A stretch of DNA of 64,000 nt, from NCBI GenBank assembly GCA_013397935.1, contig VZRN01001773.1, positions 840,390 through 904,389 of the forward strand, given 5' to 3'. Source of the stretch: Dasyornis broadbenti (Eukaryota > Chordata > Aves > Passeriformes > Dasyornithidae). Within the stretch, counting starts at the first letter, position 1. Each line of letters starts with the position of its first letter. The notes beneath the pieces were generated by a model. It worked only from the letters and a program-made list of their open reading frames with translations. It did no database searches and was not told where the DNA came from. Of this stretch, positions 1 to 11,432 are shown piece by piece. Both the position numbers and the translations under genes were made by a program.

Positions 1-201
1 ACCAGCTTTGGGTTAGGTCTTTGTGCACTCCGTGCCTGGGCACCTGCAAGGCAGGATTGATAGTAAATCTTTTGGCTGGGCATATGATATGTGACAATAA
101 TCTAGTGATTGAGGTAAGTAAAAAACCAGATTTTTCAGACCAGCTAGGGGAGATAATTCTTGCATTTTGGCCCATAGGAACTCATGGCATTTGATAACTG
201 A

Positions 202-207
202 TTTATT
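202..207 (-). terminator. IL22RA2: Candidate IL22RA2 polyadenylation signal
   Basis: AATAAA on the minus strand about 510 nt beyond the IL22RA2 stop codon, with a TGTA element about 20 nt before it. Its position would suit a short 3' UTR. Nothing else in the window confirms cleavage here, and the true site may lie outside the window. The 1-715 stretch otherwise shows no coding sequence. Confidence 0.35.
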
Positions 208-715
208 TTTAAACACATTACACTGAAGAGTGGCCATGAGAAGGGGATAGGCTCATTTTAATTAATTCATTAGATCAATTCCTGAGCAGAACAGATTGGC
301 AGAGCTTGCAGGAGAATTGCGTGTTAATAAAGTTGGAAGTCACTCATTTGCCTAATTAATTATGACTTGACAAAAAAATATTATGAAAGCAATACTATAG
401 TATAACTATTTAACTATATTATGTATAACTGTTTAAAGAATGGTAAGAAGCAGATATTTTTGAGAATGGTGCCAGCATGCAAATAGTTATCTATCCCATT
501 CCTCTAGTCATCTTGTCCTTATCATTCTCACCTGGTGTGCAACTATCTGAGATTACGTAAGCATTCCAGCTAATATTGTCATGTGGGATGGCAGTTTCTA
601 TGCCACACTTTTTTCTCTCCTTTTGGAGACTATTTGGTGAGGGGATGGACCTTGACTTCCAGAGTCATCTGCAGTTTCATCCAGTGACTTACCTGTCTCA
701 GAGGTGCCAGCCCTG

Positions 716-871
716 TCACTGCAGCACGGCGCATTGCCTGCTGCTGTAGGCACTGCTGCGATCCAGCATTGGCACATATGTTTTAGCCATGATGCAGTAG
801 CTGACTCCAGGCCTCAAATCTTGTATTTTAATAACCTTATCTTTTCCTTCATACACCAGGGCTCTGTGTTG
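716..871 (-). CDS. IL22RA2: IL22RA2 coding exon 5 (C-terminal)
   Basis: Residues 189-239 and a TGA stop at 718-716. It carries SYCIMAKTYVPMLDRSS and a last cysteine four residues from the end, as in human (Cys214/Cys235 disulphide). The phase-0 acceptor that fits is GTGTGAAG behind a long T-rich tract. An AAG acceptor is less usual, and the CAG seven nt further in would put a stop in frame, so AAG is preferred. Confidence 0.88.
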   Translation of the reverse strand, partial: QHRALVYEGKDKVIKIQDLRPGVSYCIMAKTYVPMLDRSSAYSSRQCAVLQ

Positions 872-3800
872 CTTCACACAGAGTGGAGGAAAAAAAAAAA
901 GCCAGTCACGCACATTTCCCAAACATAGACTAGCACAGACTTACTGACTGTGAGTGAAGTTTGATGAAAACAGAACTTGCAGAAGAGCACATGGACTTAC
1001 GCAAACTCAGCAGCATTCATAATTTATTTAGTAAAGAATTTTCTCTTTAAAGAAAATGCCCCCCCCCCTGCAAATTCCTCTCCTGCTGCAATTTTTAAGT
1101 CTACATCATAGATTAAAAAGTAGTAAATTGATGGAAAATAATACAGGGAGGAATTACAACTCAATTCAATCAAATTCAATTCCTGAAAAATAAGTCTGCT
1201 TTGTTTTCAAAGACTTGCACAGTCATTGCTGCTCTCACAATCCCAGAAGACTGTTTCAACAATAAGACAAGTACAGTGGGCCCATACTTTCCTGGCTTTT
1301 CAATGGTAAAAGGTTCATATCTGAAGATACTCTTACCTCATCTAGCAAGTTGTTAATTATGAAGACTTGATACAGCAGATCATAATAATTTGTCATGGGT
1401 ATGTTGCTGCCTCTCTTCCTTTTATAAGGAGAATGTGGAGCCTGGAGCTTTACTGTTATGGATTTGTTGCTGTGAACCACAGTTACCATTGGAGGTCCTA
1501 TCATAGCTATGGAAAAAAACAAAGCTATAAACACAATTATAGTTTATGAATAATATTTAATAGAATGCAATTTGAATCCATTTAGCAAATGCTCATGTTA
1601 CCAACAATATATTATGCTGTGTTTACTCTTTGTGGCACTTCGTAAATTCTTACTTCTTGGTGGTTATTGCTTATTGTTATTGTGGAGGTTATTGTGGTGC
1701 TTATTGTTATTTTGGAGGTGACGTTTCCTGTGTTTGTAAATCTGTCTTTGAGCCAAACTTTTTGAAATCCTTTAGAGCTGCATGTTGCTAAGTGCTGACT
1801 AATCAAGCAAAATTCCAAAATTGCCCTGATTTTCTTTTCCCCTCATGTATGTCTGTGTGCTTGGACTGCACAAAACATTTGAACCATTTCAGCTATGCCA
1901 AGGATGCAGTTTCCATCATCACTTTCAAATATCTTGCAATCTACTTGGTTAAACACAGCTAAGGGTTCAAGCTAGTGCCTGCAGACATGTGTGTGCAGCC
2001 CCAGAAATGTGGGGACACAGGGCAGCAGCTGCCTCATGCGTCTCTCCAGGAGGAGGAGACAGCACAGGGCAAGATGTGCTGGTTTTGCTGCAAGGTACTG
2101 CTTTATGTCAAAGCTTGTGGTCTCACCTGCACAGGAGGCTCAAGGTAGTTTGCACTTCAGGGCTGTGAAGTGACCCACATTGACAGTTCAATTTTGCATT
2201 GGCCAGCGAGGGAAAATGGGTTAATTCATGGCAAACGTACTGGTAGGTACACTGCTGCTGTTCAGTGTTTGGGCATTCCCGCATTTCTAACATATTGTGG
2301 CACTCTAATGAGAGTACTAACCAAAATCTTTGCACATATCCTTTCTACGTCCTTTCCTGCAGTCAGGAAAACACATAAAATGTGAGGAGAATAGTGGCCA
2401 CACAGCATGCAGCTCTGTCGTCTCTTTTCCCACCAAGCAAAGAATGCTTTCTTTTTTATTGTCTTGAGTCCTGTCCTTCCAGCAGCTCCAAAAATGCTTG
2501 AAAATAATTTGTGTAGTTCCATGCCCAGAGGAAGAGGTTGATTTAAAGGGATCTTTTGATCTCTTAATTACTGGTAAATGGCTACTTAGACATAATTGCT
2601 TGGCTTTCAAGTGTGGGGAGAATTACTTTGGAATAACACTTCACCCGAGAGTTATTGACTCACTTCTATAGGTACAGCTTTGTGGCTAGGAAAGGATTAC
2701 TCATGTTTGCAAATTGTGAGCAGAAATTATGCATTCCATGCCAAGAAGATCGAATTCCTTCCTGGAGGACACATACATTTACACTTACTTTCTCTCCAGG
2801 GAGTGAATCTGCTGCTGAGGCTCCAGTTGGAATAGACACCAGCTAACAAGGCTCTCACTCTGCCGTAGTAAGGCTCCTGGATGTCAGAGGTCTCTTGTGT
2901 TAGGTCACAGACATTGCTTGAAATCCCCCAGCACTCATCTTTGTTTTGCCACGTGCTCTGCCCATACCTATGGAGAAAGAGGAGGTAGGATGTAAACTTT
3001 GGGAATCCCCGACCGTGTCCATGCAGTTTCATAGCCATCTGTTTTACTCCAGTGGCACTGACAAGTGTTCTGCCATGGAAATTCCTGCCTTCAGTTTGAT
3101 GAGAGAGAAGGTTGATTTCTTGGGATTTTGGGAACTGCAGGTTTCTGTCTTCTCTGAAAGAAATCTAAAGCTGAGACATGGGTCACCAGCCCTGTAGGAA
3201 ACCACCTCTTACTTGAGCCACAGGAGAGGCAGGCAAGCTTCAGCTTAGCCAGTGTGTTCGATGATGGGCAGATGCCAAATTTCACCAGATAGTTTCTCAA
3301 GGGCAATCATGATTTCAGGCACTCACCAGTGTGCAAGGGACGGGAGAAGACCCTGAGGACCAGCCCCTAGTGTTGCCTCAAGCTTGCCATGCAAGCCCAG
3401 CCAAAACCTGAGGCACTGTCACAGGTAAAGTAGGCCACTGAAATTCCTTAAATGTCCTATTACAGAAGAACCTGACCTACCTAGACCTGCTTCAGGCAGG
3501 TGGCTGGACCCAGTGGTCTTCAGAGGTCCCCTGCAAACTACATTTTCTTCCACTCCATGGTGCACTGAAGGCGCAGAGCATATTGCTGGAGGCGCTTATT
3601 CCTTGCCTGCCCCATGCTGCTTGACTCCACCTTATGGGACTGATAAGTGCAGAGACAACTGAGCTGGCAGCCAAGCAGGACGTGACTGTTCTCCAGGAAT
3701 GACAATATCCTGTCATCTGAAAAACCCTTTTGATGTGCCCAGCAGGGATAAGCCCCAGCACAGTGGGAGGCCCCGATACTTACACTTTATGCTGCACAAA

Positions 3801-4996
3801 GTAGAGCACGTCTCTCGCCTCTCTGGCCCGCCCAGGCTGCCAATGCAAAGTAGTGTTGAAGTTTATCGAGTGAAACTCTACCTTCTGAGGCTTAATCGAA
3901 TCTTGCAGGACTTGGTTTTCCAGAATTAAAAACGCTGCAAATAATAAGGAACGATAACTTAATGTGCTTGTCACAAGCACGCTCCTCCATATTGACATCA
4001 GAGGGTATTGCTACAGATCATTTGTTTTCATGACTAGCAGACCGCAGGGACATTAAATCTCTTGGATCTCATGTACAAAACTTTCCAAGCCATGAGATCA
4101 AGCAGTTACAGAAGAAACACATTTAGAACTACTAAAGGAACACTTTAATGTGGTCTGAGTGTTTGGAGGTGGGGTTTTTGTGTTGTTTTAGGTTTGTTTG
4201 TTACTATTTCGTTGTTCTTTTTATTTTTTCTCTTTTTGTTCTGTTGTTATCTTTTTCCTTAGTGAGTTTGGTGCTGTGAAAGATGCCTCATGCACATCCC
4301 AGGAAACAAACCCTTCAGATCTATTCACAGAGTCTGCAGTAAGCAACCCCATCAATAGTTAAAAGTCAAGTGCTCTTTCCCTCTTTACTCCACATCTCAG
4401 CTTTAACATGAAGAGATTATAGCTCTTTTAACTGTTGCCATAGTCGGGTATACCAGCTCCTCCCTAATAAAAAATAACCTGAAATTAACTGCTTTTCCTG
4501 TCTGCACCACTGGAAAAGCCGTCTGACAGTTTTCAAGATCATCTGTTTTCAAACTGCAATATTACTTATGACAGAGTCAGTTAACAACTTCTCTGAAGCA
4601 TCCAAATCCTAATATTTTTGTGAGTTTTCAGACCCAGATGACAGCAGCTTTTACCCTGGCATAGCACAGAATCAGGTAAGACTTGTACTGGCTGAACTGA
4701 AACTGGTATTAAAGCCATTAATAAATTTAATGGGCAACACATTCATTTTATCTGCATTTCAGAACCTTGAAAGATAAAATAACAAACTAATTTGAAAGTG
4801 ATTAGGTTTTGAAACCCAACAAAAGATCCAGAGATTTCTTGACTTATCCAGAAAATCAGTAACAAGCCTTGTCCTACTACCCCATCCCCCTCCCCTTCCC
4901 ACATAGGAAAAGAGCAAAAAGCCCTTACTTACAATTTGTCTCATCCTGAAGCAGGTGCATCAGTAAGCAGAGGAAGGAAAGCATGATTCTCCTCAT
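716..4996 (-). CDS. IL22RA2: Interleukin-22 receptor subunit alpha-2 (IL-22 binding protein), five coding exons
   Basis: Secreted decoy receptor of the class II cytokine-receptor family that binds IL-22 and keeps it from the membrane receptor (known family role). Coding exons on the minus strand are 4996-4933, 3934-3784, 2967-2789, 1506-1337 and 871-716. They join in frame to 239 residues (human secreted isoform: 231) with intron phases 1, 2, 1, 0. Visible: a hydrophobic signal peptide (about residues 1-17); a first fibronectin-III-like domain with Cys84/Cys92 and the stretch TSDIQEPYYGRVRA, nearly identical to human; and a second domain with YYDLLYQVFIINN, SYC (Cys214) and YVPMLDR followed by Cys235. 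There is no transmembrane segment, as expected for a soluble protein. N-glycosylation sequons lie at Asn48, Asn119 and Asn145. The gene is complete, with canonical GT donors throughout. The weakest points are the exon 2 and exon 5 acceptors. Confidence 0.93.
1337..1506 (-). CDS. IL22RA2: IL22RA2 coding exon 4
   Basis: Start of the second fibronectin-III domain (residues 132-188): IGPPMVTVV, then LQAPHSPYKRKR and NYYDLLYQVFIINN, matching the human APNLPY and DYYELLYRVFIINN segments. The acceptor is CCATAG after a T-rich run and the donor GTAAGA, with phase 1 in and phase 0 out. Confidence 0.92.
1646..1722. repeat. Imperfect two-unit tandem repeat in IL22RA2 intron 3
   Basis: Two diverged copies of a unit of about 35 bp built from GGTTATTG/GCTTATTGTTATT/GGAGG lie next to each other in the intron between exons 4 and 3. 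No coding or transposon content is seen around them. Confidence 0.5.
2789..2967 (-). CDS. IL22RA2: IL22RA2 coding exon 3
   Basis: Residues 72-131. This is the most conserved exon: it holds the Cys84/Cys92 pair, TSDIQEPYYGRVRA, a YSNWS motif (cf. human YSEWS; also a glycosylation sequon at Asn119) and RFTPW. The acceptor is CCATAG and the donor GTAAGT, with phase 2 in and phase 1 out. Confidence 0.93.
3478..3555 (+). mobile_element. CR1 LINE 3'-end fragment
   Basis: A short piece resembling the end of avian CR1 elements: a GGCAGGTGGCTGGACC-type run followed by GTGGTCTTCAGAGGTCCC, the well-known terminal block. It is very diverged. It lies in IL22RA2 intron 2 (between exons 3 and 2), antisense to the gene. 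Confidence 0.6.
3784..3934 (-). CDS. IL22RA2: IL22RA2 coding exon 2
   Basis: Encodes the start of the first fibronectin-III domain, including DSIKPQKVEF, LHWQPGRA and YFVQHK, which align closely with human IL-22BP. The acceptor TTTGCAG after a pyrimidine-rich stretch gives an exon start at 3934. A second in-frame phase-1 acceptor (GCAAG) would start the exon at 3901 and remove 11 residues. The donor is GTAAGT at 3783-3778 (phase 2). Confidence 0.88.
4933..4996 (-). CDS. IL22RA2: IL22RA2 coding exon 1 (signal peptide)
   Basis: Starts with ATG at 4996 and runs 64 nt to a GTAAGT donor, leaving phase 1. It encodes residues 1-21: a basic start (MRRIM) and a leucine-rich core (LSFLCLLMHLL), i.e. 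a signal peptide. A second in-frame ATG at codon 5 could also serve as start. The 5' UTR just upstream contains a five-codon upstream ORF. Confidence 0.82.
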
Positions 4997-4998
4997 GC

Positions 4999-5016
4999 TT
5001 AGGAGAGCAGCTCCAT
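4999..5016 (-). promoter_or_regulatory. Upstream ORF in the IL22RA2 leader
   Basis: Reading the minus strand, an ATG at 5016 opens a five-codon frame (MELLS) whose TAA ends two nt before the IL22RA2 ATG at 4996. If the transcript starts further upstream, this mini-ORF would sit in the 5' UTR, where it could lower or gate initiation at the main start. The arrangement is directly visible; its function is inference. Confidence 0.4.
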
Positions 5017-8000
5017 GACTGAAAAGCACCTCTCTTCCTCTTGGGCATGTCTTATGAGGAAGTAATTGTTAAGCACTCCAGAGTTCCCCTTATTTTCAGT
5101 GGTTTCCAAATTCCCCGGTTTGGCTTTGGTTTAATTTAGCTGGAAAACATATGAGTTGCTCTAAATTAAACATGAGCAATTGTTCTTTCTTGGCAGCTGT
5201 GGTCATGCTGATGTTTGGAACTAATTATGAACCAAACCATTATGAAAAAGGTCCTTTTCAAAAAGACACTAATTCCCAAATGATGTCTGCCAGTATTGCT
5301 TTATCCCATAAATTTGTCACAGAAGCTTACTTGCTTGCCATGCTAAGAGTTTTAATATTTATTTATTTATTTTCCAGCTCGCTAGTTACTCAGAGCTGAA
5401 GAACACTAGAAATTTTTCTGCAAACATATAAAAGACCTACCCATGGGACGTCCTGTGGTTTGATGGACTGCCTCTGGGTCAAAAGCAAGAGACGGAGTTT
5501 GCAGGTGTGCTCGTGGCAGGACATCATCTAGAAGGGTATCACTGGAGGAAAGAGGGGCTGTGAAATCACTGCTGGCTGTTGGGCAGCATGTTCACCCCGT
5601 GCTGACAGCTGGGGAGATGCTGGGATGCCAGGAAGGTTGCAGGACTGGCAGGCTCCAGACAGGGATTGGGAAGGTAAGCCCAGCCCATCAGGCCAAAGTG
5701 CCACTCTGGGTTGGACTTTCAGACTGCCCGGAATCATGAGCCTCAACTGGTGCAGGTGTGCTGCAACACTGCCTGCACAAATATTGGTATTTTGTCAGTG
5801 CTATCCTCTGGATCCTGCCTGCCCAATATGTGCATCCCTACAAGCTTGACCCCAAGCTGGGGATGCCAGGGCTCCCCAACAAAAACAATTCTCACTGTGT
5901 ACTTGCAAATGCTTTAATGCCACATGCAAGCCTGCCTGGTGGGAGATGAGTTTTGTGCTCCTGGGACGTATGGAAAACTGAGACGAGTCCGTTGCTGGTG
6001 GCAAATGTGGGGCTACTGCCTAGCCTTGCCCCTCACTCTTCCCTCCCCAAAAGCTCCCCAATACTGACACCCACTGGTACTTCACTGCTCATGCACTAGT
6101 GCAACTAAGCAGAAGTCAGGATGCATTTTCTTTTTGCAAACTCATGATGATAATCAAGAAGAGAAAGACACTTGTTTTTTAAGATTAAGCACAGCCCTGT
6201 GTAACAGCTCCCACAAAAGGAGTAATGGATGTGAAGACTACCTGTCTGCAAACAAAAAAAATTGTTGTGAAATCCTCTTTACTTTGGGAAAAGGTGGAAA
6301 CGGAAGACTTGTCAGGTGAAAAAAGTGTGAATTCTTGTTCAAGTGAAGGTATGTTTTTATGTAAAGGCCACTAGTTATATGGAACAAACTGAACAACATC
6401 TAATTAAGAAGCTGACCTCGGTCAGACAGATGGGCACAGGTTCTCAGTTCAGCTGATCATCTGTACCCCATTATACTAGCGCCAAACCTGCGGCATATAT
6501 AGTAAAATGCTAACTGTGTAGCTTTGAATAATTAATTAGTCAAACCAATTAAGGGAATTAAAGAGCTGAGAAAAAATGAAGGAAAAAACCTCCTACCAAA
6601 ATGAAGGCAGAAGTCAGAAAATCTATCTCTGGCTGTAAATTTTTTATCTATCCATTTCCCAAACATATTTTCAAAATCCAGTAACCTTTAAGTAGTTCCC
6701 CACACCAAATTCAATTAGTATTTCGTCATGTTATATGAGCTCAAATGCGGGAATAGGGACCTTTTACAAACTGAAAGGTCATCAAAGTTTAGTCACAGCT
6801 CATGTATTTGTTTACTTGAATTGTACACACCTTCCCATACCCCGGGTAGCAGCCCATTGCCAGGAGCTGAAGTGTGGACTTTTATTGAAGTTCCTTTTGA
6901 TGGTGGTTCCTCCTAGGAAGGCAGAGCTGAGGGCCAGCCTGCTGGCGCCAGTGGGTTTTGCTTGGAAAAGGCTGCTGTGCGACATGGTGAAACGGGGCAA
7001 GAAACGCTTGTCACATGGGAAAACTCGGGGTTTCCTGTGCGCTGCACTCTTGTAGTGTTTTATCTGCAGCTGGGCTCAGCCTTCTGCAGTAATCAGTAAC
7101 TCCTCACTTAATCTTTGTTGTCATTGGAACAACCGCTGTTTCAATAGCAGGTTATTATCACCTGTAACTCTGTGCCACTCATCAGCCCCAGTCATGCTGC
7201 TCCAGTGCTTTGTGGGATAAAAATCACTACAGTCAAAGAAGGACCAGCTGCACACACGTGCATGCACACACACACACACAGACATGTACATACATGCATG
7301 TCTGGAGTCTCACAGAATACATATATAGTGCATTTCAAAATGTAAACTATTGAGGAACACAGGATAATGCACGCACAATGCTATTTAAAATAGGAGAACT
7401 TTTATAAACAGTATTAAGGGTACTCTGAACAGTACTTTATGAAGAAATGAGTAGTTAAAATGTATTACTTTGCCCAGCAGAATCCACATAAGTAGTTCTC
7501 CTTCTAACTCATCCTAGCTTACACAAAACATCTTTCTGATCCAAACCCTTGTGAAACAGGAGAACTGGTATTTTTGTGAACCAACATAGAAAACTATGGG
7601 TATGAGAATTTTTTCCATTGCTGAAATAGAAACCTATCTGAATGCTGGGTAAATAGCTTTCTTTCTCTTGAGGACAGACTATTGCTACACAGAGGTAAAA
7701 GTCACATACATTTTTGCTGAAAGCCATTTTGACTCATCCCATTTGAAAGGACCACCTCGTTGTTATTCTTTTTTTTTTTTTTTTCCCTTCAATAAGTTGT
7801 TTCCCATACATAAGAGAAGAAAAGGTAACCCTGAAACTGCTACTGTAATGTGACCTTTGGCTTTTCAGATGTGAGTCTGATATTTGCAGTGGATGTGAGG
7901 GTGGGTTTTGCTTACATGCCTGGATGAGGATGTGGAAGGATGAAGAAAAGGAAGAAACTCCCAAAGCATACAGAGAATACTTCTAGTAACTGGCAGAGGC

Positions 8001-8145
8001 CAGGCAATTCTCTCTCGTGTGGTATTTCACACAAAAATAATAAAAAAAAAGTGAGTGGTTCATGTGATCCTAGACCTAAAGACTCTTCACAATTGGAACC
8101 ACAGTTTTCAGTCTTTTCTAAACAGCCAGTGTGGACTCACAGGAA
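5017..8145. other. Spacer upstream of IL22RA2, no gene seen
   Basis: This AT-rich interval holds the presumed IL22RA2 promoter. I see no CpG island and no convincing TATA box close to the start codon. A run of TATT units lies at about 5357-5375, and a moderately GC-rich stretch at about 5450-6060 has overlapping short open frames with no recognisable protein. No RNA gene was recognised. Confidence 0.5.
7265..7280. repeat. (CA)n microsatellite
   Basis: An uninterrupted run of CA dinucleotides, flanked by further alternating purine-pyrimidine sequence (ACGTGCATG before, ATGTACATACATGCATG after). The whole segment of about 60 bp is prone to length change. Confidence 0.85.
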
Positions 8146-8149
8146 AACC

Positions 8150-8450
8150 TGTCTTGGGAGGGGGCTCTGGAGGTCATCCAGTCCAGCCTAATGCTCAGCA
8201 CAGGGCTAATGGCAATTTTATCCCACAGTTAACCACCTTTAATGTGAGTTTCCTCCTGCATGGCCTAGTGGGATTCCTCTGCTGCAATTTATGACAGCTG
8301 GTTTTTGTGGTTTTACTGGGAGCTTCAGAGAAAAGTCTGCCATTTCTGCAAATGTTACACATGGCTGTATCGCTCCTGAGTGCCACTTCTGGTTGAAGGG
8401 ATCCAGCTCCCTCAGCTTCTTCTGGTGTGTCATGTGTAGCAGGGCAGCGC
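8150..8450 (-). mobile_element. CR1 LINE 3' fragment, antisense
   Basis: Begins on the plus strand with CTGGAGGTCATCCAGTCCAG, the reverse of the CR1 3' terminal block. It continues through CTCAGCACAGGGCTAATGGC to CCAGCTCCCTCAGCTTCTTC, the reverse of the CR1 'gagctgggttt' region. The element therefore lies in minus orientation and is 5'-truncated, as is usual for CR1. Internal deletions are evident. Confidence 0.82.
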
Positions 8451-11426
8451 CTCATCAGCTCGGTGGGGACTGGGAAAATGAATCACTACACTACAAACAA
8501 AAATTAAAATGAAAGCAAAGAAAACCCCCCCAGTCAGGCAGGAGGGACTTTTCGCATTTTTTTCCCCCTGCTCTGTAGGGAAGACACATTGCATCACATG
8601 AGTTCTGGCAGAGAAGTTTCTGAGGAAGCGACGCAGACTTTCACTGCACAGTGTGTGCCTTCCCTGCTTCCTGTCCACAGGTACAAACTATTCATCTCTC
8701 ACTGTTAAAGAGCTTGGGTCAACATTTTAAAGATTACAGTTAGAAATTCCCAGTGTGGTAGCTGCATCTAGATAGTGAGACATTTGACCATATTAAAGAT
8801 GAAGATCTGCCGAAGGCTCAGAAGTAGCGAGTCATTATTTGCACATGCAGTATTTATTTAACAATGTGCAACACACTGAATTGACCAGGAAGTTAGAACC
8901 CACCACTAACATTCATTAGGAACTGAAATTAGTACCAAACCCCAAAACAGCTCAAAGCTTCTTATTTAAATGACAAGTTCCCTTAAAACTGTCAGTTTTT
9001 CTCACTTGCAAAGTCATATGATTTTATTTTTTTCCTACCACTAAGTGCTGTAGTTTGTTTAAGCCCATTAAGACCCACTTTTTAGGTTGTGGATCCCTCA
9101 CCAAATCATCTGCAGACAAAATACTACCAACTTGGAGACACGTGGAATTAATATTCCATAATTTGTTGGGTTTGCTTAGATAATCTTCATAGCATAGTAA
9201 AGGGGCCAAGTGCTTATTCAGCCAACAGAAACCACAGATAAGACTGGAGAGGTACAACACAAACATTGCTCATCCTTTCTTGGTCCACCTACTAAAGTAA
9301 AGGCTCAAAGCCTGGCAGTGTCAATGCTCTCTGACACACTGCCACCATAGGCAGCTGAGGCAACTCCTGAAATATTGGTAGTGTGAGTAGGGTATGACCC
9401 ACACACTGATTTTTTCGTAGGCAGTGATTGGAAGCCTCTGTGCCTGATCAGCGAAGTCCTGTCCAGACCACACTGGGCTGACTCAGCACACAGCACAAGA
9501 AGGGCAAGGGGCTGGCAAGCCTGCATTCAGAAGTTGGAGAGAACTGCCTCCACAGCTGTCATCAAAAATTGGGCTGCAGAAGGAGCAAACACTTCTGGTA
9601 GCTACTTTGGGCAATAAAAGCTGGAAAGAGGCAAGCTCCAGGGGTTTCCCTGGCCAAGGGAAAAAAGAAAAAGGAAAAAAAAAATGAAGAAACTGCTTTT
9701 CACTCATCTCTTCTGCAAGCAGAAGTTTGTAAGCATCACACTTTCTCCTGTGCCTCAGTTCTGTGGTTGTCTTTTGAACTCTCAGTATCATCTCTCTACC
9801 ATCTAAGGAGTGCAAACTCTAGACCAGAAAGTCCATTCTTACAGCAATCTTTACCACCACCCTCTCCAAAAATACCTACTGAATTTGTATAAACACCGTA
9901 GTTTTACAAGCCTATGTTTTTTTTCCTTAATAAATACAATGTTGAAGATCTTGTGTGGATACTCTCTGAGCATTCAGGAATCGGCATGCTGAGCTGTACA
10001 GGACAGAACCCTTCACACTTAACATAACTGGTTTTCACACTTCTCAGAGGTGTTAGTTTCGAGTCTACTGCAACGTGACCATTTAACCATTAAGATCACC
10101 CTTTGAATCTTAAAAAACTTTGTTCCATATTCTTTAAGGAAATGAAGTTTGGTATCTCTAATAAAATTGCTAGTTCTGCTGCACACCCTGAAACAATTGA
10201 TAAATTAATTCTTTGTAATTTACCATCCAAATTCACAGTCTTTTATTGCAGTTTCTATGCAGATTTGGAGGAGTGAATACAAATTGGCACTACACTAACA
10301 GCTGATATAAGGCCAGACTGATACCTGGGACAAAGCCACATGGAAGGGACTGAGAAATGACAAAGATGCTCTCTACCTCCTTGCTACCGCTGCCCTCTAG
10401 CCATTCAGGGAAGCTTCTGCAACCCTTCCTTGTTGTAATTTATCTCACACTTAATCACACTTGCAGCAGGTTATCATAGGCAGGCCTCAACTCTACCAAA
10501 CCTGGTAGCAGAAAGCACCCAACAGTACAAACAGTTCCTGTCTTTTGGTATGGAACTGCACATGCCCTCCACTCTTCCTACAATTAACTGAGCTGCTATT
10601 AATATGCAAAATATGCCACAAAACACAAAGCAGTCCTACCCAGAAAGAAAACAAAGTGTATTTATTTTTGTTCTTTTCACTCTGTATTTTTTCATCTGAA
10701 AGGACTGTATTTACTCTCTGTGAAAGGATATTTTTGAAGGGGTGTAAATTGTTGAGTCTGTGTTATTCAAGTGATGTCAGCACAGAAAAAAAGCCAGAGC
10801 AGAGTCGACGTTCTTACTGCTGTACTGTGCACATTGCAAGTACTTGGCAACTACAGGAGTAAATTTGCAGAACACACAGCAAGTTGGCTGGCAGAACCAC
10901 CTGGGTTGCCTGCTCATTTGCTCTGTTTGTAATGCTTTTCCTCTTTCAAGCTGTGGCTGGACAGCAGAAATTAAAACATCACACAAATAAGACATTTTTA
11001 GTTCCAATGAACAGTAACAGTTTCAAGGAAGGCCAGCTTTCCTCACTCTGTAGCAATTAATCCATTCAAATGGTTTGACCATTTAATCCCTGTCCATAAT
11101 TTTTAAATAGAACAGAAGTGTCCCCAGGCTCAAGCAAATAGAACTGGACTTAGTGCAAGCTGCATTGATGGTGTCAAAGTGCAGAGGAGAAATTGCAATG
11201 CAGGTGATGAAGATGGTCAGCAGGACACAGGAACTGGCTGCACACAGCTACACACAATGTACCACACACATCTCACCCCAAACTGTGTTTTGCTCCTCAA
11301 TAATGCTCAAGCATACATTACACATAAGTAACATGAACTGAGACAGCTTCAAAAGCAGATTTAATCTTCAGAACAAAAGCTAACTGTCATAAATAAAGAG
11401 GCAAGGACACGTTTTTCTTCTTAAAT
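8451..11426. other. Intergenic interval between IL22RA2 and IFNGR1
   Basis: About 3 kb of AT-rich DNA without a recognisable gene, RNA or transposon. Open frames here are short (110 codons or fewer) and of random composition. Confidence 0.5.
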
Positions 11427-11432
11427 TTTATT
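11427..11432 (-). terminator. IFNGR1: Candidate distal IFNGR1 polyadenylation signal
   Basis: AATAAA on the minus strand. Two TGTA motifs (11442-11439 and 11436-11433) lie immediately before it and a GTGTCC stretch about 20 nt after it: the arrangement of a vertebrate poly(A) site. If used by IFNGR1, the 3' UTR would be about 4.5 kb, longer than I recall for the human gene. Other minus-strand AATAAA hexamers at 11727-11722 and 13797-13792 are alternatives. Transcript evidence is absent. Confidence 0.42.

Noticed and set aside
5106..5116. NF-kappaB-like site (GGGGAATTTGG on the minus strand) about 110 bp above the IL22RA2 start
   Set aside because: The last two positions depart from the consensus. 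A half-matching decamer is too common to claim.
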